A stretch of DNA of 64,000 nt from Ophiura sarsii (taxonomy: Eukaryota > Echinodermata > Ophiuroidea > Amphilepidida > Ophiuridae), in assembly GCA_035610835.1 (NCBI GenBank), contig CM069442.1:2839353-2903352 (forward strand). The letters are read 5' to 3'. A model generated the notes under the pieces. The model searched no databases. It was not told the origin of the DNA and was given only the letters and a program-made list of their open reading frames with translations. The number at the start of each line of letters is the position of its first letter. The stretch's first letter is position 1. This document shows, piece by piece, positions 24,501 through 30,127 of the stretch. The translations under genes and the position numbers were made by a program.

Positions 24501-24947
24501 TGTCCTATCACATCATTCCTTCCTTCAATTTGCCATCATATCTTATCAATTTCAACCATCTTTCCTTCATTGGTTGACTGCTGTTTACACATAAAACCAA
24601 ACAGCTTTTTGTAATTCATCGGGACCTCATCCCTTATTTTGGGTTTTATGTAAGATTTCAAGTTTCAAGGATTTACTCTTAAAACTCAACTATTTATGTA
24701 TAAAGTGTGAACAATGGTTCTTTTCCTCATCTCATCCATTTTTGTAATTCATCGGGACCTCGTCCCTTATTTTGGGTTTTATGTAAGATTTCAAGTTTCA
24801 AGGATTTACTCTTAAAACTTGAACTATTTATGTATAAAGTGGAAACAATGGTTCTTTTTCTCATCCATTCAGATGACGGAACAGAGAAAACAAAAGCAGC
24901 GCATCGGCCTGTTAAGTACTCCCACAATGCCACAAATGGGACCTTGA
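371..24947 (+). CDS. ITPR: Inositol 1,4,5-trisphosphate receptor, C-terminal part (15 exons, overall gene model)
   Basis: ITPRs are tetrameric Ca2+-release channels of the endoplasmic reticulum opened by IP3. Fifteen exons (371-571, 1427-1633, 2568-2699, 3433-3555, 5215-5407, 5927-6049, 8708-8880, 10322-10489, 11037-11262, 11778-11954, 13155-13333, 16448-16613, 17281-17441, 19501-19662, 24873-24947) have AG acceptors and GT donors (one GC donor), and phases match at every junction. They total 2466 nt, or 821 codons plus a stop. In order they encode the RIH-associated domain, the intervening lateral domain, S1-S6 with pore filter GGGIGD, a CxxC...HxxxxH linker, and a C-terminal coiled coil. 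Similarity to vertebrate ITPRs is recognised from memory of the family. The first exon starts inside the protein, so the N-terminal two thirds lie upstream. A ryanodine receptor is excluded by the [14 protein letters not shown] block and the tail. Confidence 0.97.
572..1426 (+). other. ITPR intron with a MITE and a 23-bp direct duplication
   Basis: 855-bp intron. At 987-1032 a segment beginning caatgatactctggcgg occurs twice in tandem. A TACTGTAAAAGTG-type MITE occupies 1087-1297. The remainder shows nothing recognisable. Confidence 0.75.
1087..1297. mobile_element. TACTGTAAAAGTG-type MITE, copy 1
   Basis: Inverted ends tactgtaaaagtg... and ...cacttttacagta (about 211 bp), with GCG-rich inner arms (acgcgcgtgtaa; gcgaaaataaatgtagcgc). 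The outer TA pairs may be the target duplication of a mariner-like element. Two relatives lie at 16635-16838 and 37645-37859. It has no coding capacity. Confidence 0.8.
1427..1633 (+). CDS. ITPR: ITPR exon 2: RIH-associated domain, second half
   Basis: 69 codons, phase 0/0, from [12 protein letters not shown] to [12 protein letters not shown]. It contains [11 protein letters not shown] and [20 protein letters not shown], near-invariant in animal ITPRs. The acceptor aacag ends at 1426 and the donor gtaggt starts at 1634. The next exon continues VEVIQQAY, matching the family. Confidence 0.97.
1634..2567 (+). other. ITPR intron with a poly(A/T)-rich dispersed repeat
   Basis: 934-bp intron. A repeat spans about 2112-2424, bounded by agttgacttgccctttccga and a reverse-complement-like end (...gactcttagtcaactt). 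Inside are long T and A homopolymers. It is related to 18716-19160. Nothing else is recognised. Confidence 0.65.
2112..2424. mobile_element. Nonautonomous repeat with AGTTGAYTTGCCC ends, copy 1
   Basis: The left end and the motif ttttcggaaatctagggtcgc are shared with 18723-19150. The right end agtcaactt is the complement of the left end aagttgact, so the element has short terminal inverted repeats. The core is T/A homopolymer plus aaaaatccgaccg motifs. It has no coding capacity and its class is unknown. Confidence 0.6.
2568..2699 (+). CDS. ITPR: ITPR exon 3: acidic linker and start of intervening lateral domain
   Basis: 44 codons, phase 0/0, from [12 protein letters not shown] to [11 protein letters not shown]. 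Two acidic runs (RDDDDEGG and DDDDES) come from GAT repeats, where vertebrate receptors have a shorter Glu/Asp-rich linker. The acceptor cacag ends at 2567 and the donor gtaagt starts at 2700. The [10 protein letters not shown] block is highly conserved and fixes the frame. Confidence 0.96.
2700..3432 (+). other. ITPR intron with poly(C) tracts
   Basis: 733-bp intron. Poly(C) runs lie at about 3254-3310. Nothing else is recognised. Confidence 0.6.
3433..3555 (+). CDS. ITPR: ITPR exon 4: intervening lateral domain
   Basis: 41 codons, phase 0/0, from [14 protein letters not shown] to ASHTAQIE. It matches the family's LA(R/Q)HNKEL and KHTAQIEIVR blocks. The acceptor is ttccag at 3427-3432 and the donor gtaagg starts at 3556. 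Confidence 0.95.
3556..5214 (+). other. ITPR intron, no recognised element
   Basis: 1659-bp AT-rich intron. No coding similarity, tandem array or clear terminal repeats were found. It ends in a T-rich tract and tgactag. Confidence 0.6.
5215..5407 (+). CDS. ITPR: ITPR exon 5: end of intervening lateral domain before S1
   Basis: 64 codons plus one base (ends phase 1). Runs from [14 protein letters not shown] through [17 protein letters not shown] to MKWQKKLR, then G. The G joins CC of the next exon to give Ala (RAKPLL). These blocks are the cytosolic pre-S1 region. The donor gtaagtagact at 5408 recurs twice in the intron as the start of a tandem repeat. Confidence 0.97.
5408..5820 (+). repeat. 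About 178-bp tandem repeat beginning at the splice donor
   Basis: gtaagtagact occurs at 5408 (the real donor), 5584 and 5762. Each copy is followed by a similar segment containing gttgtgacaac, tctcagtccc, agaccaaa and gagaacatttgaagctca. The first two copies are near full length and the third is partial and diverged. The repeat phase coincides with the exon boundary. Confidence 0.8.
5927..6049 (+). CDS. ITPR: ITPR exon 6: transmembrane segment S1
   Basis: 123 nt: CC completes Ala from the previous exon, then 40 codons and a final G (phase 1). The hydrophobic stretch [17 protein letters not shown] is S1. DNKTRG follows, with an NKT sequon in the first luminal loop. The acceptor tttcag ends at 5926 and the donor gtaaga starts at 6050. 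The 3' 76 nt of this exon plus its donor are copied 24 more times in the intron. Only the first donor preserves the frame into S2. Confidence 0.97.
5974..7954 (+). repeat. 79-bp tandem array of the S1 exon end plus splice donor (25 copies)
   Basis: Unit: gtttcaatct ... ccatttgataataagactag agGTAAGAGACT (79 bp). It starts in exon 6 and ends 10 bp into the original intron. Copy 1 is the functional exon end. Copy 8 is 78 bp. Donors recur every 79 bp from 6050 to 7945. Variants are ctagcc/ctcgcc, cctcg/ccttg (units 3, 11, 19) and aaattcc (unit 23). Reading through donor 1 gives a TGA stop within the next unit. The left junction shares only CT between atCT|gttt and the intron gaCT|cggt, suggesting a microhomology-seeded duplication. 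Confidence 0.95.
7961..8190. mobile_element. Short foldback MITE with CTATAGTTTGATCAG ends
   Basis: Left end ctatagtttgatcagctcca and right end ggaactgatcaaactatag are near-perfect inverted repeats about 230 bp apart. It starts within about 10 bp of the last 79-bp unit. A solitary related end (ctatagttcagtcagttcca) lies near 12501. It is noncoding. Confidence 0.75.
8191..8707 (+). other. Rest of the S1-S2 intron
   Basis: AT-rich sequence with no recognised element, ending in the acceptor tatttctag before exon 7. Confidence 0.55.
8708..8880 (+). CDS. ITPR: ITPR exon 7: S2 and start of S3
   Basis: 173 nt: AT completes Asp from the previous G, then 57 codons ending at phase 0. [17 protein letters not shown] is S2. 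[11 protein letters not shown] follows, and [19 protein letters not shown] begins S3. It corresponds to the vertebrate LPKPHGIR...LRLIFSVG block. The donor gtaagt starts at 8881, and a LINE fragment begins within about 45 bp of it. Confidence 0.96.
8907..9310 (+). mobile_element. CR1/L2-like LINE 3' fragment (reverse transcriptase C-tail)
   Basis: In-frame residues [11 protein letters not shown] ... [20 protein letters not shown] ... LKTHLF followed by a stop (9181-9183). This is the typical C-terminus after the reverse transcriptase of CR1/L2-like non-LTR elements (WNxLPxxxR, LKTHLF). The tail contains gaataagcgcgttataaa, a common 3'-end form. All upstream domains are missing, so this is a dead 5'-truncated copy. 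Confidence 0.85.
9331..9930. mobile_element. Foldback element carrying a 26-bp minisatellite
   Basis: Inverted ends: gtctacacatccattttagt ... catggttactc on the left, and gagtaaccataat ... gaaaatggatgtgtag on the right. The interior, about 9500-9880, is a tandem repeat of 26 bp (ggtactttgcatacagtacc + cataca), about 14 copies, diverged at the left. Because 26 is not a multiple of 3 and stops are absent from the unit, long open frames appear on both strands; these are repeat artefacts. Confidence 0.85.
9931..10321 (+). other. Rest of intron before exon 8
   Basis: No recognised element. It ends in tttttctcctcag at the exon 8 acceptor. Confidence 0.5.
10322..10489 (+). CDS. ITPR: ITPR exon 8: end of S3 and S4
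   Basis: 56 codons, phase 0/0. [14 protein letters not shown] matches vertebrate [35 protein letters not shown] followed by FYSIL is S4 and the S4-S5 linker. The donor gtaagt starts at 10490. A 51-bp copy of the S4-coding part recurs just inside the intron. Confidence 0.96.
10419..10547 (+). repeat. 78-bp tandem duplication spanning the exon 8 donor
   Basis: 10419-10469 (tatatcatctgggctatcta ... gtgtacatg) is repeated identically at 10497-10547, offset 78 bp. The duplicated copy lies 7 bp after the GT donor and encodes the same S4 residues, but lacks the exon's last 20 nt and a donor, so it is noncoding. Confidence 0.93.
10580..10995. mobile_element. Foldback repeat with ATGAGGCACAATGTG ends
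   Basis: Left atgaggcacaatgtg (near 10599) and right cattgtgcctcattt (near 10947) are inverted. The interior motif gatacatcttgtatcca and flanking bases are shared with 14030-14165 in another intron, so this is an interspersed family. Noncoding. Confidence 0.6.
11037..11262 (+). CDS. ITPR: ITPR exon 9: S5 and start of luminal loop
   Basis: 75 codons plus one base (phase 1). [20 protein letters not shown] is the conserved S4-S5 region. [20 protein letters not shown] followed by [11 protein letters not shown] is S5 entering the ER lumen. The acceptor ttgtag ends at 11036 and the donor gtaagt starts at 11263. The final T joins CA to give Ser. Confidence 0.96.
11263..11777 (+). other. ITPR intron with a dispersed repeat
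   Basis: About 11308-11425 (motifs attccaaagtttgagttgca and tggttcttattttaga) is closely similar to 44490-44610, showing an interspersed family. The rest is AT-rich and unrecognised. Confidence 0.6.
11778..11954 (+). CDS. ITPR: ITPR exon 10: variable luminal loop
   Basis: 177 nt: CA, 58 codons, then G. Sequence is [20 protein letters not shown] ... GSDGKP. It is the weakly conserved S5-pore luminal loop, with NST and NIT sequons and two Cys (CPADGC). It is not recognisable by similarity alone. Support comes from the acceptor attttag, donor gtaaga and exact phase matching to both neighbours. It makes the loop longer than in vertebrate ITPRs. Confidence 0.88.
11955..13154 (+). other. ITPR intron with a 42-bp minisatellite
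   Basis: Contains the solitary MITE end at about 12498-12528 and a 42-bp tandem repeat at 12670-12835. The remainder has no recognised element. Confidence 0.6.
12670..12835 (+). repeat. 42-bp minisatellite, about 4 copies
   Basis: Unit caaacaaaagcttgcctgtc + gatgtgcgcgcaaattgacagc, 42 bp (aaaagct at 12679 and 12721 and so on). It gives repeated open frames on both strands that have no independent support. Confidence 0.85.
13155..13333 (+). CDS. ITPR: ITPR exon 11: pore helix and selectivity filter
   Basis: TT completes Val, then 59 codons ending phase 0. An acidic run ([14 protein letters not shown] repeat) precedes [19 protein letters not shown] and the selectivity filter GGGIGD (vertebrates GGGVGD), then VLRNPSSK. 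The acceptor tattacag ends at 13154. The donor is GC (AAG|gcgagt). No nearby GT gives a frame compatible with exon 12. Confidence 0.96.
13334..13339 (+). promoter_or_regulatory. GC-type 5' splice site (AAG|GCGAGT)
   Basis: Exon 11 ends ...AGCAAG and the intron starts gcgagt. Joining at this point to GAACCTCTG at 16448 gives [14 protein letters not shown], matching family KPS(K)EEPLFAARVIYD. Apart from the GC the site is a near-perfect consensus, as is typical of GC-AG introns spliced by the major spliceosome. Confidence 0.9.
14170..14640. mobile_element. Nested foldback element with duplicated left arm
   Basis: The block starting ggggactcaaggaagttttt occurs at about 14171 and again at about 14350, the copies being nearly identical for about 150 bp. 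The same sequence in reverse complement follows at about 14505-14635 (ccaaatttggattc ... tccatttcctttccaaaaat ... acagcactcaca). The structure is two left arms and one right arm. Noncoding MITE-like. Confidence 0.8.
15197..15371. repeat. Hairpin with about 58-bp perfect arms
   Basis: agagaataaaggtattgttt ... ctgacataaatgcg (15197-15255) is exactly the reverse complement of 15313-15371, with a 57-bp loop. This suggests a recent foldback transposon or a recently formed palindrome. Confidence 0.85.
16448..16613 (+). CDS. ITPR: ITPR exon 12: S6 gate and start of Zn-binding linker
   Basis: 55 codons plus one base. [11 protein letters not shown] leads into S6 ([20 protein letters not shown]), then [11 protein letters not shown] and TCFIC with the two Cys of the linker zinc site. 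[16 protein letters not shown] is nearly invariant. The acceptor ctacag ends at 16447 and the donor gtatgt starts at 16614. A MITE begins 21 bp into the intron. Confidence 0.97.
16635..16838. mobile_element. TACTGTAAAAGTG-type MITE, copy 2
   Basis: Diverged left end tactgttcaaattggac and right end ccacttttacag, with the inner arms tttcgcgtgtgtaatttttc and gcgcgaaaataaatgtagcg shared with 1087-1297. It lies 21 bp after the exon 12 donor. Confidence 0.78.
16985..17110 (-). mobile_element. tRNA-like SINE fragment (minus strand)
   Basis: On the minus strand, a B-box-like ggttcaaatcc (complement of 17026-17036) follows gtcccg, and an upstream tggtctatacgctagcacc resembles a decayed A box. This arrangement suits a tRNA-derived SINE head. 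No complete cloverleaf was found. Confidence 0.5.
17281..17441 (+). CDS. ITPR: ITPR exon 13: Zn-binding linker domain
   Basis: CA completes Ala, then 53 codons, phase 0 at the end. [20 protein letters not shown] supplies the two His that pair with CFIC of exon 12 in the C2H2-like zinc site coupling cytosol to S6. [20 protein letters not shown] follows, then SYVYNMIK. The acceptor ctacatacag ends at 17280. The donor gtaggt at 17442 is the first of a series of related 22-bp repeats. Confidence 0.97.
17431..18500 (+). repeat. 22-bp tandem array grown from the exon 13 / donor junction (about 49 copies)
   Basis: The exon end plus donor (acatgatcaaggtaggttta) is the first unit. The consensus is acatgatcacggttggttta + tc (22 bp). 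atgatc at 17433 and the last degenerate ttgatc at 18489 are exactly 48 periods apart, so no net indel has occurred. Main variants are atcacgg, atcaagg and atcaaag. In the repeats the donor gtaggt has become gttggt, a weaker site. Confidence 0.95.
18640..19255 (+). other. Intron segment with two dispersed repeats and a short tandem repeat
   Basis: 18650-18705 resembles 15445-15530 (cattccatccaatc motif). About 18716-19160 is the second copy of the AGTTGAYTTGCCC family seen at 2112. At 19179-19255, ttaccacacaccaagc...gggtggtc occurs three times. 19256-19500 shows nothing before the acceptor tttcag. Confidence 0.6.
19501..19662 (+). CDS. ITPR: ITPR exon 14: C-terminal tail and coiled coil
   Basis: 54 codons, phase 0/0. 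[20 protein letters not shown] then [18 protein letters not shown] then [16 protein letters not shown]. It matches the family's NLDWFPRMRAMSL and the heptad-patterned coiled coil that holds the tetramer together. The acceptor tttcag ends at 19500 and the donor gtaaga starts at 19663. Confidence 0.97.
19673..20279 (-). repeat. 54/58-bp tandem array, LINE 3'-end derived
   Basis: About eleven units of atagcttaataataataaac + catgcttattaagcgcactc + tgtcgcaagacccc (54 bp). Some carry an extra agtg, making 58 bp. It starts 10 bp after the exon 14 donor. It is contiguous with the 3' end of the minus-strand LINE at 20280-20648, and its gcgcttaataag motif resembles that LINE type's 3' terminus, so it is probably an expanded LINE tail. 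Confidence 0.85.
20280..20648 (-). mobile_element. CR1/L2-like LINE C-terminal fragment (minus strand)
   Basis: The minus-strand frame reads [20 protein letters not shown] ... [20 protein letters not shown] ... [11 protein letters not shown], then a stop near 20322. This is the thumb and C-tail region of a CR1/L2-like non-LTR reverse transcriptase. The 5' side runs into a CT-rich tract (20655-20810). It lies within the last ITPR intron, antisense to the gene. Confidence 0.88.
20650..20860 (+). repeat. CT-rich low-complexity tract
   Basis: Pyrimidine-rich sequence dominated by cctcccctt-like runs. It yields an open frame of Pro/Ser/Leu with no support. Confidence 0.7.
20861..20921 (+). pseudogene. 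ITPR: Decayed duplicate of ITPR exon 14 (coiled-coil end)
   Basis: Aligns with 19603-19662 of exon 14 along its whole 60 nt with one inserted base. gaaagcaacaatttattggt + caaag matches the exon's ESTNSLVK codons. The shared block tcaacacaact and the ending agagaccag correspond to agggatcag. The inserted base and an in-frame TAA destroy the frame, and a GT donor is missing. Confidence 0.82.
20990..23285. mobile_element. Candidate element with repeated GTCACGGACGGAC motif
   Basis: gtcacggacggac or its complement recurs near 20998, 21175, 21375, 21396 (one mismatch), 22916, 23083 and 23262 (gtccgtccatgac). The outermost copies are inverted and about 2.3 kb apart. A small LINE-like remnant ([18 protein letters not shown], about 21986-22040) lies inside. 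It may be one nonautonomous element or a cluster of sites. Confidence 0.45.
23500..24300. mobile_element. CCGACCG-rich repeat containing a LINE 3' tail
   Basis: Inverted motifs (gtcgggttgggtcggtc near 23507, ccgaccgaccgac near 24268) bound the segment. At about 23935-24025, ctctgtacagccctttggtc then ggcgctatataaatgctg and taataaataaata form a typical CR1/L2-like LINE 3' tail. Microsatellite ttctttcttt and G-rich runs lie between. Confidence 0.55.
24607..24871 (+). repeat. 133-bp tandem duplication abutting the last acceptor
   Basis: gtaattcatcgggacct ... tttcaaggatttactcttaa ... caatggttctttt occurs at 24611 and 24744 (offset 133 bp), nearly identical. The second copy ends in the acceptor tcatccattcag used by exon 15. 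The first ends tctcatccatt without the AG, so it lacks a functional acceptor. Confidence 0.92.
24873..24947 (+). CDS. ITPR: ITPR exon 15: C-terminus and stop
   Basis: 24 codons plus TGA (24945-24947). [20 protein letters not shown] then QMGP. The [14 protein letters not shown] start is the invariant end of the ITPR coiled coil. The short tail after it varies between species. The acceptor is cag at 24870-24872. This fixes the protein's end. Confidence 0.97.
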   Translation: MTEQRKQKQRIGLLSTPTMPQMGP

Positions 24948-25196
24948 ATTGTCTGCTGGGGAATGTCAGCCCTCCATCCATTTTACACGTGGCAACAGAG
25001 AAATATGGATCATCTCAAATGGATAGAGTTTGGATGAAGAAGTCAACTTGGTTCAGATAAAAAGGCAGTCAGTAGGTTACAAAACTTATCAATGAAATAT
25101 GGCAAATGCAACATATATGTTGTATATTTTCCTAACATTAATTTTTGGGAAAATATGCAATATTGTATTTCCACATTGTCTGTTCAAATCAATAAA
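24948..25196 (+). other. ITPR 3' UTR with first polyadenylation signal
   Basis: Follows the TGA directly. The first AATAAA is at 25191-25196 (atcaataaaacat). Further AT-rich sequence with AATAAA-like hexamers (near 25852 and 26157) could serve longer transcripts, since ITPR mRNAs often have long 3' UTRs. The true end cannot be fixed from sequence alone. Confidence 0.6.
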
Positions 25197-26158
25197 ACAT
25201 TGGTTTTTTTATATTGAATAGCACACATTCAGTACTGTGCCCAGTGAGAATATGCTTTTATTAAGTACATTGTGCCAAAAGTATAGTATACTACTATATC
25301 AATGCCTTAAAATACAAATCATTCATGCCTTTAGTTCAATATATGCCTTTAGATTGAATATGAAACCTTGAATATGTTGAGGTAAATATGCCTTAGATTG
25401 AATATGTTGTGGTGGGCTTCAAAATTGATAATCGTAAAAATCATTTATGCCTTTAGTTCAAAATATGCCTTAGATTGAATATGAAATCTTAAATATGTAA
25501 ACATGCCTTAGATTGAATATTAAATCTTGACTATGTTGAGGTAAATATGCCTTAGATTGAAAATGAAATCATGTTGAGATAGAATTCAAAGTGTATAATA
25601 ATGCATGTATAATCATTGCCTTTATAGTTCAAAGTGTCAATCCCATTTGTACTTAGTGTCAATTTCTGAAGTACATCAGATCAAAGCATTTATGTTAAGA
25701 ATAGATGCCTATTGTAAAGAGGATCTATGCCTTAAGTGGAATACATAAATGCATTTGATACAGTGTATGCCTTTATTATCTATTGGGGTATATATATATA
25801 ATTCAGTAACATGCCACAAAACAATAATCAATTCTAAAATATTTGATTTTTCAATAAATATTTCTATTGGTTTCTGTAAATCTCTATTTTTTATTTGTCG
25901 GTTTAGTAAATAGAACTTTGTCAGTATTAATAATGTGAATCTGTAGGTCACAGCTTTGGTAGTTTTATTATGTGTCTGTCCATATTGTATATCCAAAATC
26001 CACATGCTATTTTGTATTTTGTATCTCTAAAACATTAAAAGAAGTATGGTCATCACTATTTTGTATCCACTTATGCGTACATGGTATATTTTAATGAGCC
26101 AAATGTTTTGCGTGTCACATTCATGTACTGTTTATTAGTGTTAACACTTGCACATATA
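25197..26158 (+). repeat. Degenerate AT-rich tandem repeat, possible distal 3' UTR
   Basis: Between about 25310 and 25760 the phrase tatgccttagattgaatatg recurs in diverged form at least six times. No coding similarity. It may be transcribed as distal 3' UTR. Confidence 0.5.
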
Positions 26159-26690
26159 ATAAACACAACACCAAAAGTAAGTCCCCCCCTAAACAATTCA
26201 TCATAACATCGTAAGATAAAACATTTTACCAATAAAACTTAGTTAGAAATAATCCTATGACTGTTTCCTAAGTGGTGTTTGAAAATGAAAGATGTCCATG
26301 ACTTCATGGCTGAATAAGCTCAAAAATAAGACAAAAACTGCCCATCTCAAAAGTCACAACTCACTATGCTAATATCTGAGCCAAGAATGGGATTTACATG
26401 GCTGAATGATCATGAATTGATTACACATTACAGTAAATTTTGCTCAGCCACAGGTACTTTTCCATTAGTGAGAAGCAATTCATAAACTTTTGTGACTTTT
26501 GAGAAGGGCAGTTTTTGTCTTCCATTTGAGCTCATTCAGCCATGAAGTAATGGAAATCTTTCATTTTCAAACATCACTTAGGAAACAGTCATAGGATTAT
26601 TTCTAACTAAGTTTTATTGGTAAAATGTTTTATCTTACGATGTTATGACGAATTGTTTAGGGGGGGACTTACTTTTGGTGTTGTGTTTAT
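26159..26690. mobile_element. Long foldback DNA element, about 195-bp arms
   Basis: Left arm 26159-26354 starts aaacacaacaccaaaagtaa + gtcccccccta. Right arm 26490-26690 ends tagggggggacttacttttg + gtgttgtgtttat, its reverse complement with few differences. The loop is about 135 bp. Related terminal sequence (gtaagtcctccccctaaaatt) occurs alone near 57086. Nonautonomous. Confidence 0.88.
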
Positions 26691-27385
26691 ATGTAATGTT
26701 AAATAAGCTAATTACCATTGAATAATTTCATCATTTTTATCATGGATATTGTATGTCACAATGCTTCAAACTTTGAGAATTTCAACGCAATTGTGTACTT
26801 TATCAGATGTTACTCTATCAGATGTTGTCATCCTGTGTTTCAACATTTAGAAACAATATCAAAACATGCACAATAACCACTTGAATAAATGGTTTTGCAC
26901 GATCAATGAATACAGGCTTTGCTAACTAACTACTCTATCACTTATTGAATATGGTAATTATGCGTTTACCTAGATATTTAATATTTATTTCCAGTCATGT
27001 AATTTATTTGCGCAGAAAGCGTGAATATGTCTGTCCATTATAGTTTGAGGGTTTAGTGTCACAATGTTGTATACAATAGCTGCCTTTATTAGATTGTGTT
27101 TTATAAGGACACTATGGTATAGCACCAGAAGTATGAACACATGGCAGCTATAACAGATAGCACCTTCTCGCATCACAAGAGGACAGTCCAAAAGGAACAT
27201 ATCTGCAATAGCTGCTCTGAGTTACATTTAGTTCTTATTAATGGCTCAGCATAGAGGCTGCCTTAAATGTAACACCTAGCAGCTATTGGACCTTGTGGCT
27301 CTAAACCGTCAAGTTATTATGTGAAATCTAAGCATAGACAAACCTATTGTTTGTGGTTAAATCATGTTGAATAATTACAGAGTTC
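26691..27385 (+). other. Unassigned AT-rich sequence
   Basis: No open frame with recognisable similarity and no repeats were seen. 27200-27330 is not obviously repetitive. Confidence 0.4.
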
Positions 27386-27389
27386 ACTA

Positions 27390-27881
27390 TATAGGGTAAT
27401 AGGCATACCGGACCTTGTCACTCATATAGGGTAATAGGCATATACGGACCTTGTCACTCATATAGGGTAATAGGCATACCGGACCTTGTCACTCATATAG
27501 GGTAATAGGCATACCGGACCTTGTCACTCATATAGGGTAATAGGCATACCGGACCTTGTCACTCATATAGGGTAATAGGCATACCGGACCTTGTCACTCA
27601 TATAGGGTAATAGGCATACCGGACCTTGTCACTCATATAGGGTAATAGGCATACCGGACCTTGTCACTCATATAGGGTAATAGGCATACCGGACCTTGTC
27701 ACTCATATAGGGTAATAGGCATACCGGACCTTGTCACTCATATAGGGTAATAGGCATACCGGACCTTGTCACTCATATAGGGTAATAGGCATACCGGACC
27801 TTGTCACTCATATAGGGTAATAGGCATACCGGACCTTGTCACTCATATAGGGTAATAGGCATACCGGACCTTGTCACTCAT
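27390..27881 (+). repeat. 35-bp minisatellite, 14 copies
   Basis: Unit tatagggtaataggcatacc + ggaccttgtcactca, 35 bp. Copies from 27390 to 27846 are almost identical, and one (27425) is 36 bp with tatacgg. Strong homogeneity indicates recent expansion or ongoing homogenisation. Confidence 0.95.
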
Positions 27882-28800
27882 GCATAGTTTTGCTATAAAT
27901 GTACAATAACAATTTTATATTTTTACCAATGAAAAGAAATATATATATTTATAATGTGTAACATTTGAATGGATGTAATGTGACAACATTGATATTTGTT
28001 GTAGATGCTTTACATCGAGGACATAAATTGTATTGAATGCAGTGAAATGTGATGCCAATGTCAGTCAGGTGGATTTGAACAAATAGTAAATCAATGATCA
28101 TGTGATTAAAAAAATGATCATGTAACACACAAGTTATAATACTTAAAACGATCATGTTGCCAAAAAATGATTATGTAATTGACCAAAAAATTATAATACT
28201 TACAACGATCATGTGACCAAAATGGATCATGTGACCAACAGAAGTAATTAGTACATGTTACTGCTAAAAACCTTCCTACTCAACCAAATTTAATTTAATT
28301 TCAAGTTTCATCGCATACAACAGTTTGAGTTTGATATTTGGTTCATATTTTGTTTCTGGTTTTGAACAAGTTGAGAATTAAATTGCACTAAGTGTAAAAA
28401 TATATAGATATTGAACCACAGATGTAGGTATATTTAATCAGATCCAAAGCCCTTATATTCATTCAAATCTAGTTGTAATTTATGAAAATGAGAGATATCA
28501 TAGAGCGATTGCTTCATCTCTCATGACCTCTCACCCCATTTTCTTTACCATAATAATTAATGAAATGAATTAGTAAGTCTGTAGTTGAATGATTTTATAG
28601 CTAAATAGATAATATGGGAATTTTCAATATTGTTATTTGTACTAAAGAGAGGCTGGAGAGACTCATGAATCACCTTTAGGATTGCCCCCCCCCCCCCCCC
28701 CTTTGTATCCTTTGAATCAAATGAGCAAATATGTATGAACAAATGAACACCTTAATTGTATCATGTTGTGTTATATAGTGTGAAATAATGGGATATGATA
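27882..28800 (+). other. Unassigned sequence with GATCATGTGA motifs and a poly(C) run
   Basis: Between 28090 and 28240 gatcatgtgaccaa-like phrases recur loosely. A C-only run occurs at 28684-28701. No gene recognised. Confidence 0.45.
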
Positions 28801-28804
28801 AGAT

Positions 28805-29420
28805 GTTATGCACGAGGGCTGGTACCCATCAAATGTCCCTTCACCTACCTAAGATGAACCCTTCCCTCAACCAATATCTTGGCTGCTAGGCGTGGTGTGA
28901 TTCACTAGGGTCTGGTACCTCTAAATATAATAGTTGTCCCCCCTTACCTCCCCAAGATAGCCTTTGTTAACCAAATCATCCCCTCTCAATGTCTTGGTTG
29001 CTAAGAGTGATGTCATGCACTAGGGGCTGGTTCCTCACATAAGACTAAACTCCCTACCATCCCAGGTGACCTCCCTATCAAACCCCACCTGTAATAGCTC
29101 AGCTGTTAGGTGATATTGTGCTGTATGGGCAGGTACCTTTATTTAGAACAAACCCCTTACCTACCCAAGAACACCTCCCTACCATCCCAAACATTGCCAC
29201 CGACCCCTCAGTTGTTTGGTATCATGTGTGATGTTATACAGAAGGGCTGGTACCTCTTATAGACCTCTTTACCTTCCAAAGATGACCTCCTTCCTTAAGT
29301 CATCTGCTCCTTCCTAAGACCTGTACTGTTAGATGTGGTGTGATGTTATGCACTACTGGCTGGCACATTTTAATAAGTCCTACCAAGATGCCCCCCCCCC
29401 CCCCCCCCCCCCCTCTTCGA
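28805..29420 (+). repeat. Degenerate tandem repeat of about 120 bp and poly(C)
   Basis: Four to five diverged units each contain tgatgttatgcac, gggctggtacct, accta/cccaaga and ctgttagg-like words. A long C run ends the tract at about 29392-29413. Old tandem array. Confidence 0.65.
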
Positions 29421-29515
29421 TAAGCAATGCTTTCAGTCTTTCACCTAAGTTCATTATTGTCAATTAAATAGAGTTGGCAGAAACTGGACGTAAAAACTGC
29501 TGGTGTTGCTAAAGT

Positions 29516-29612
29516 ACTGTTGATATGCTGTAATTGAGACTACATACTCTGGATCCTAGCATAGATTGTTGATATGCTGTAATTGAGACTACATACTCTG
29601 GATCCTAGCACA
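29516..29612 (+). repeat. Tandem duplication of about 49 bp
   Basis: tgttgatatgctgtaattga + gactacatactctggatcct + agca occurs twice, starting at about 29518 and 29567. Confidence 0.9.
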
Positions 29613-29988
29613 ATATTTTCTTGATAAGCCATCTGGTATACCTTTAACCACAGTGTAATGTCAATGGAGACAGTAGTCAGATGGCAAACTGCTTGTGTTG
29701 CTTAACAATTGATATAACATGTCTATAACCTTGGTCAAGTTTACCCATTACCCTTTCTTGATCTTAGAAATGTGTTTTATTAAAAAGAAGTTGAGAAGTT
29801 TACATTCTTTTTTACCCTAACACACACATTTTGTAACATGCAATCTTGCTAATGATTATGGTATACACAGCATTTAATTGACTTAGCATTGCCACATATG
29901 TCATTCTCATTTTAATTTTATGATGTTGTTGTTAAATTGGACCCTGGGTATATGTCACCTTTCTAATCAAACAGCCATCATTTAATTA

Positions 29989-30127
29989 GGGGTTCAATAA
30001 GGTTTCGGAGTTGTTTATCTTGAATCGACAACGGTAAGACGGGTTTATTTTGCCTGCCCGAGCAAAATAACCCCGTCTTACCGTTGTCGATTCAAGATAA
30101 ACAACGACGAAGACCTTGTTGAACCCC
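29989..30127. repeat. Foldback hairpin with about 62-bp arms
   Basis: ggggttcaataaggttt ... atcttgaatcgacaacggta + agacggg is inverted in 30066-30127 (…gtcttaccgttgtcgattca… gaacccc) with a 15-bp loop. Likely a MITE. Confidence 0.85.

Noticed and set aside
27390..27881. 35-bp repeat as a CRISPR array
   Set aside because: Repeats are contiguous with no spacers, in eukaryotic DNA.
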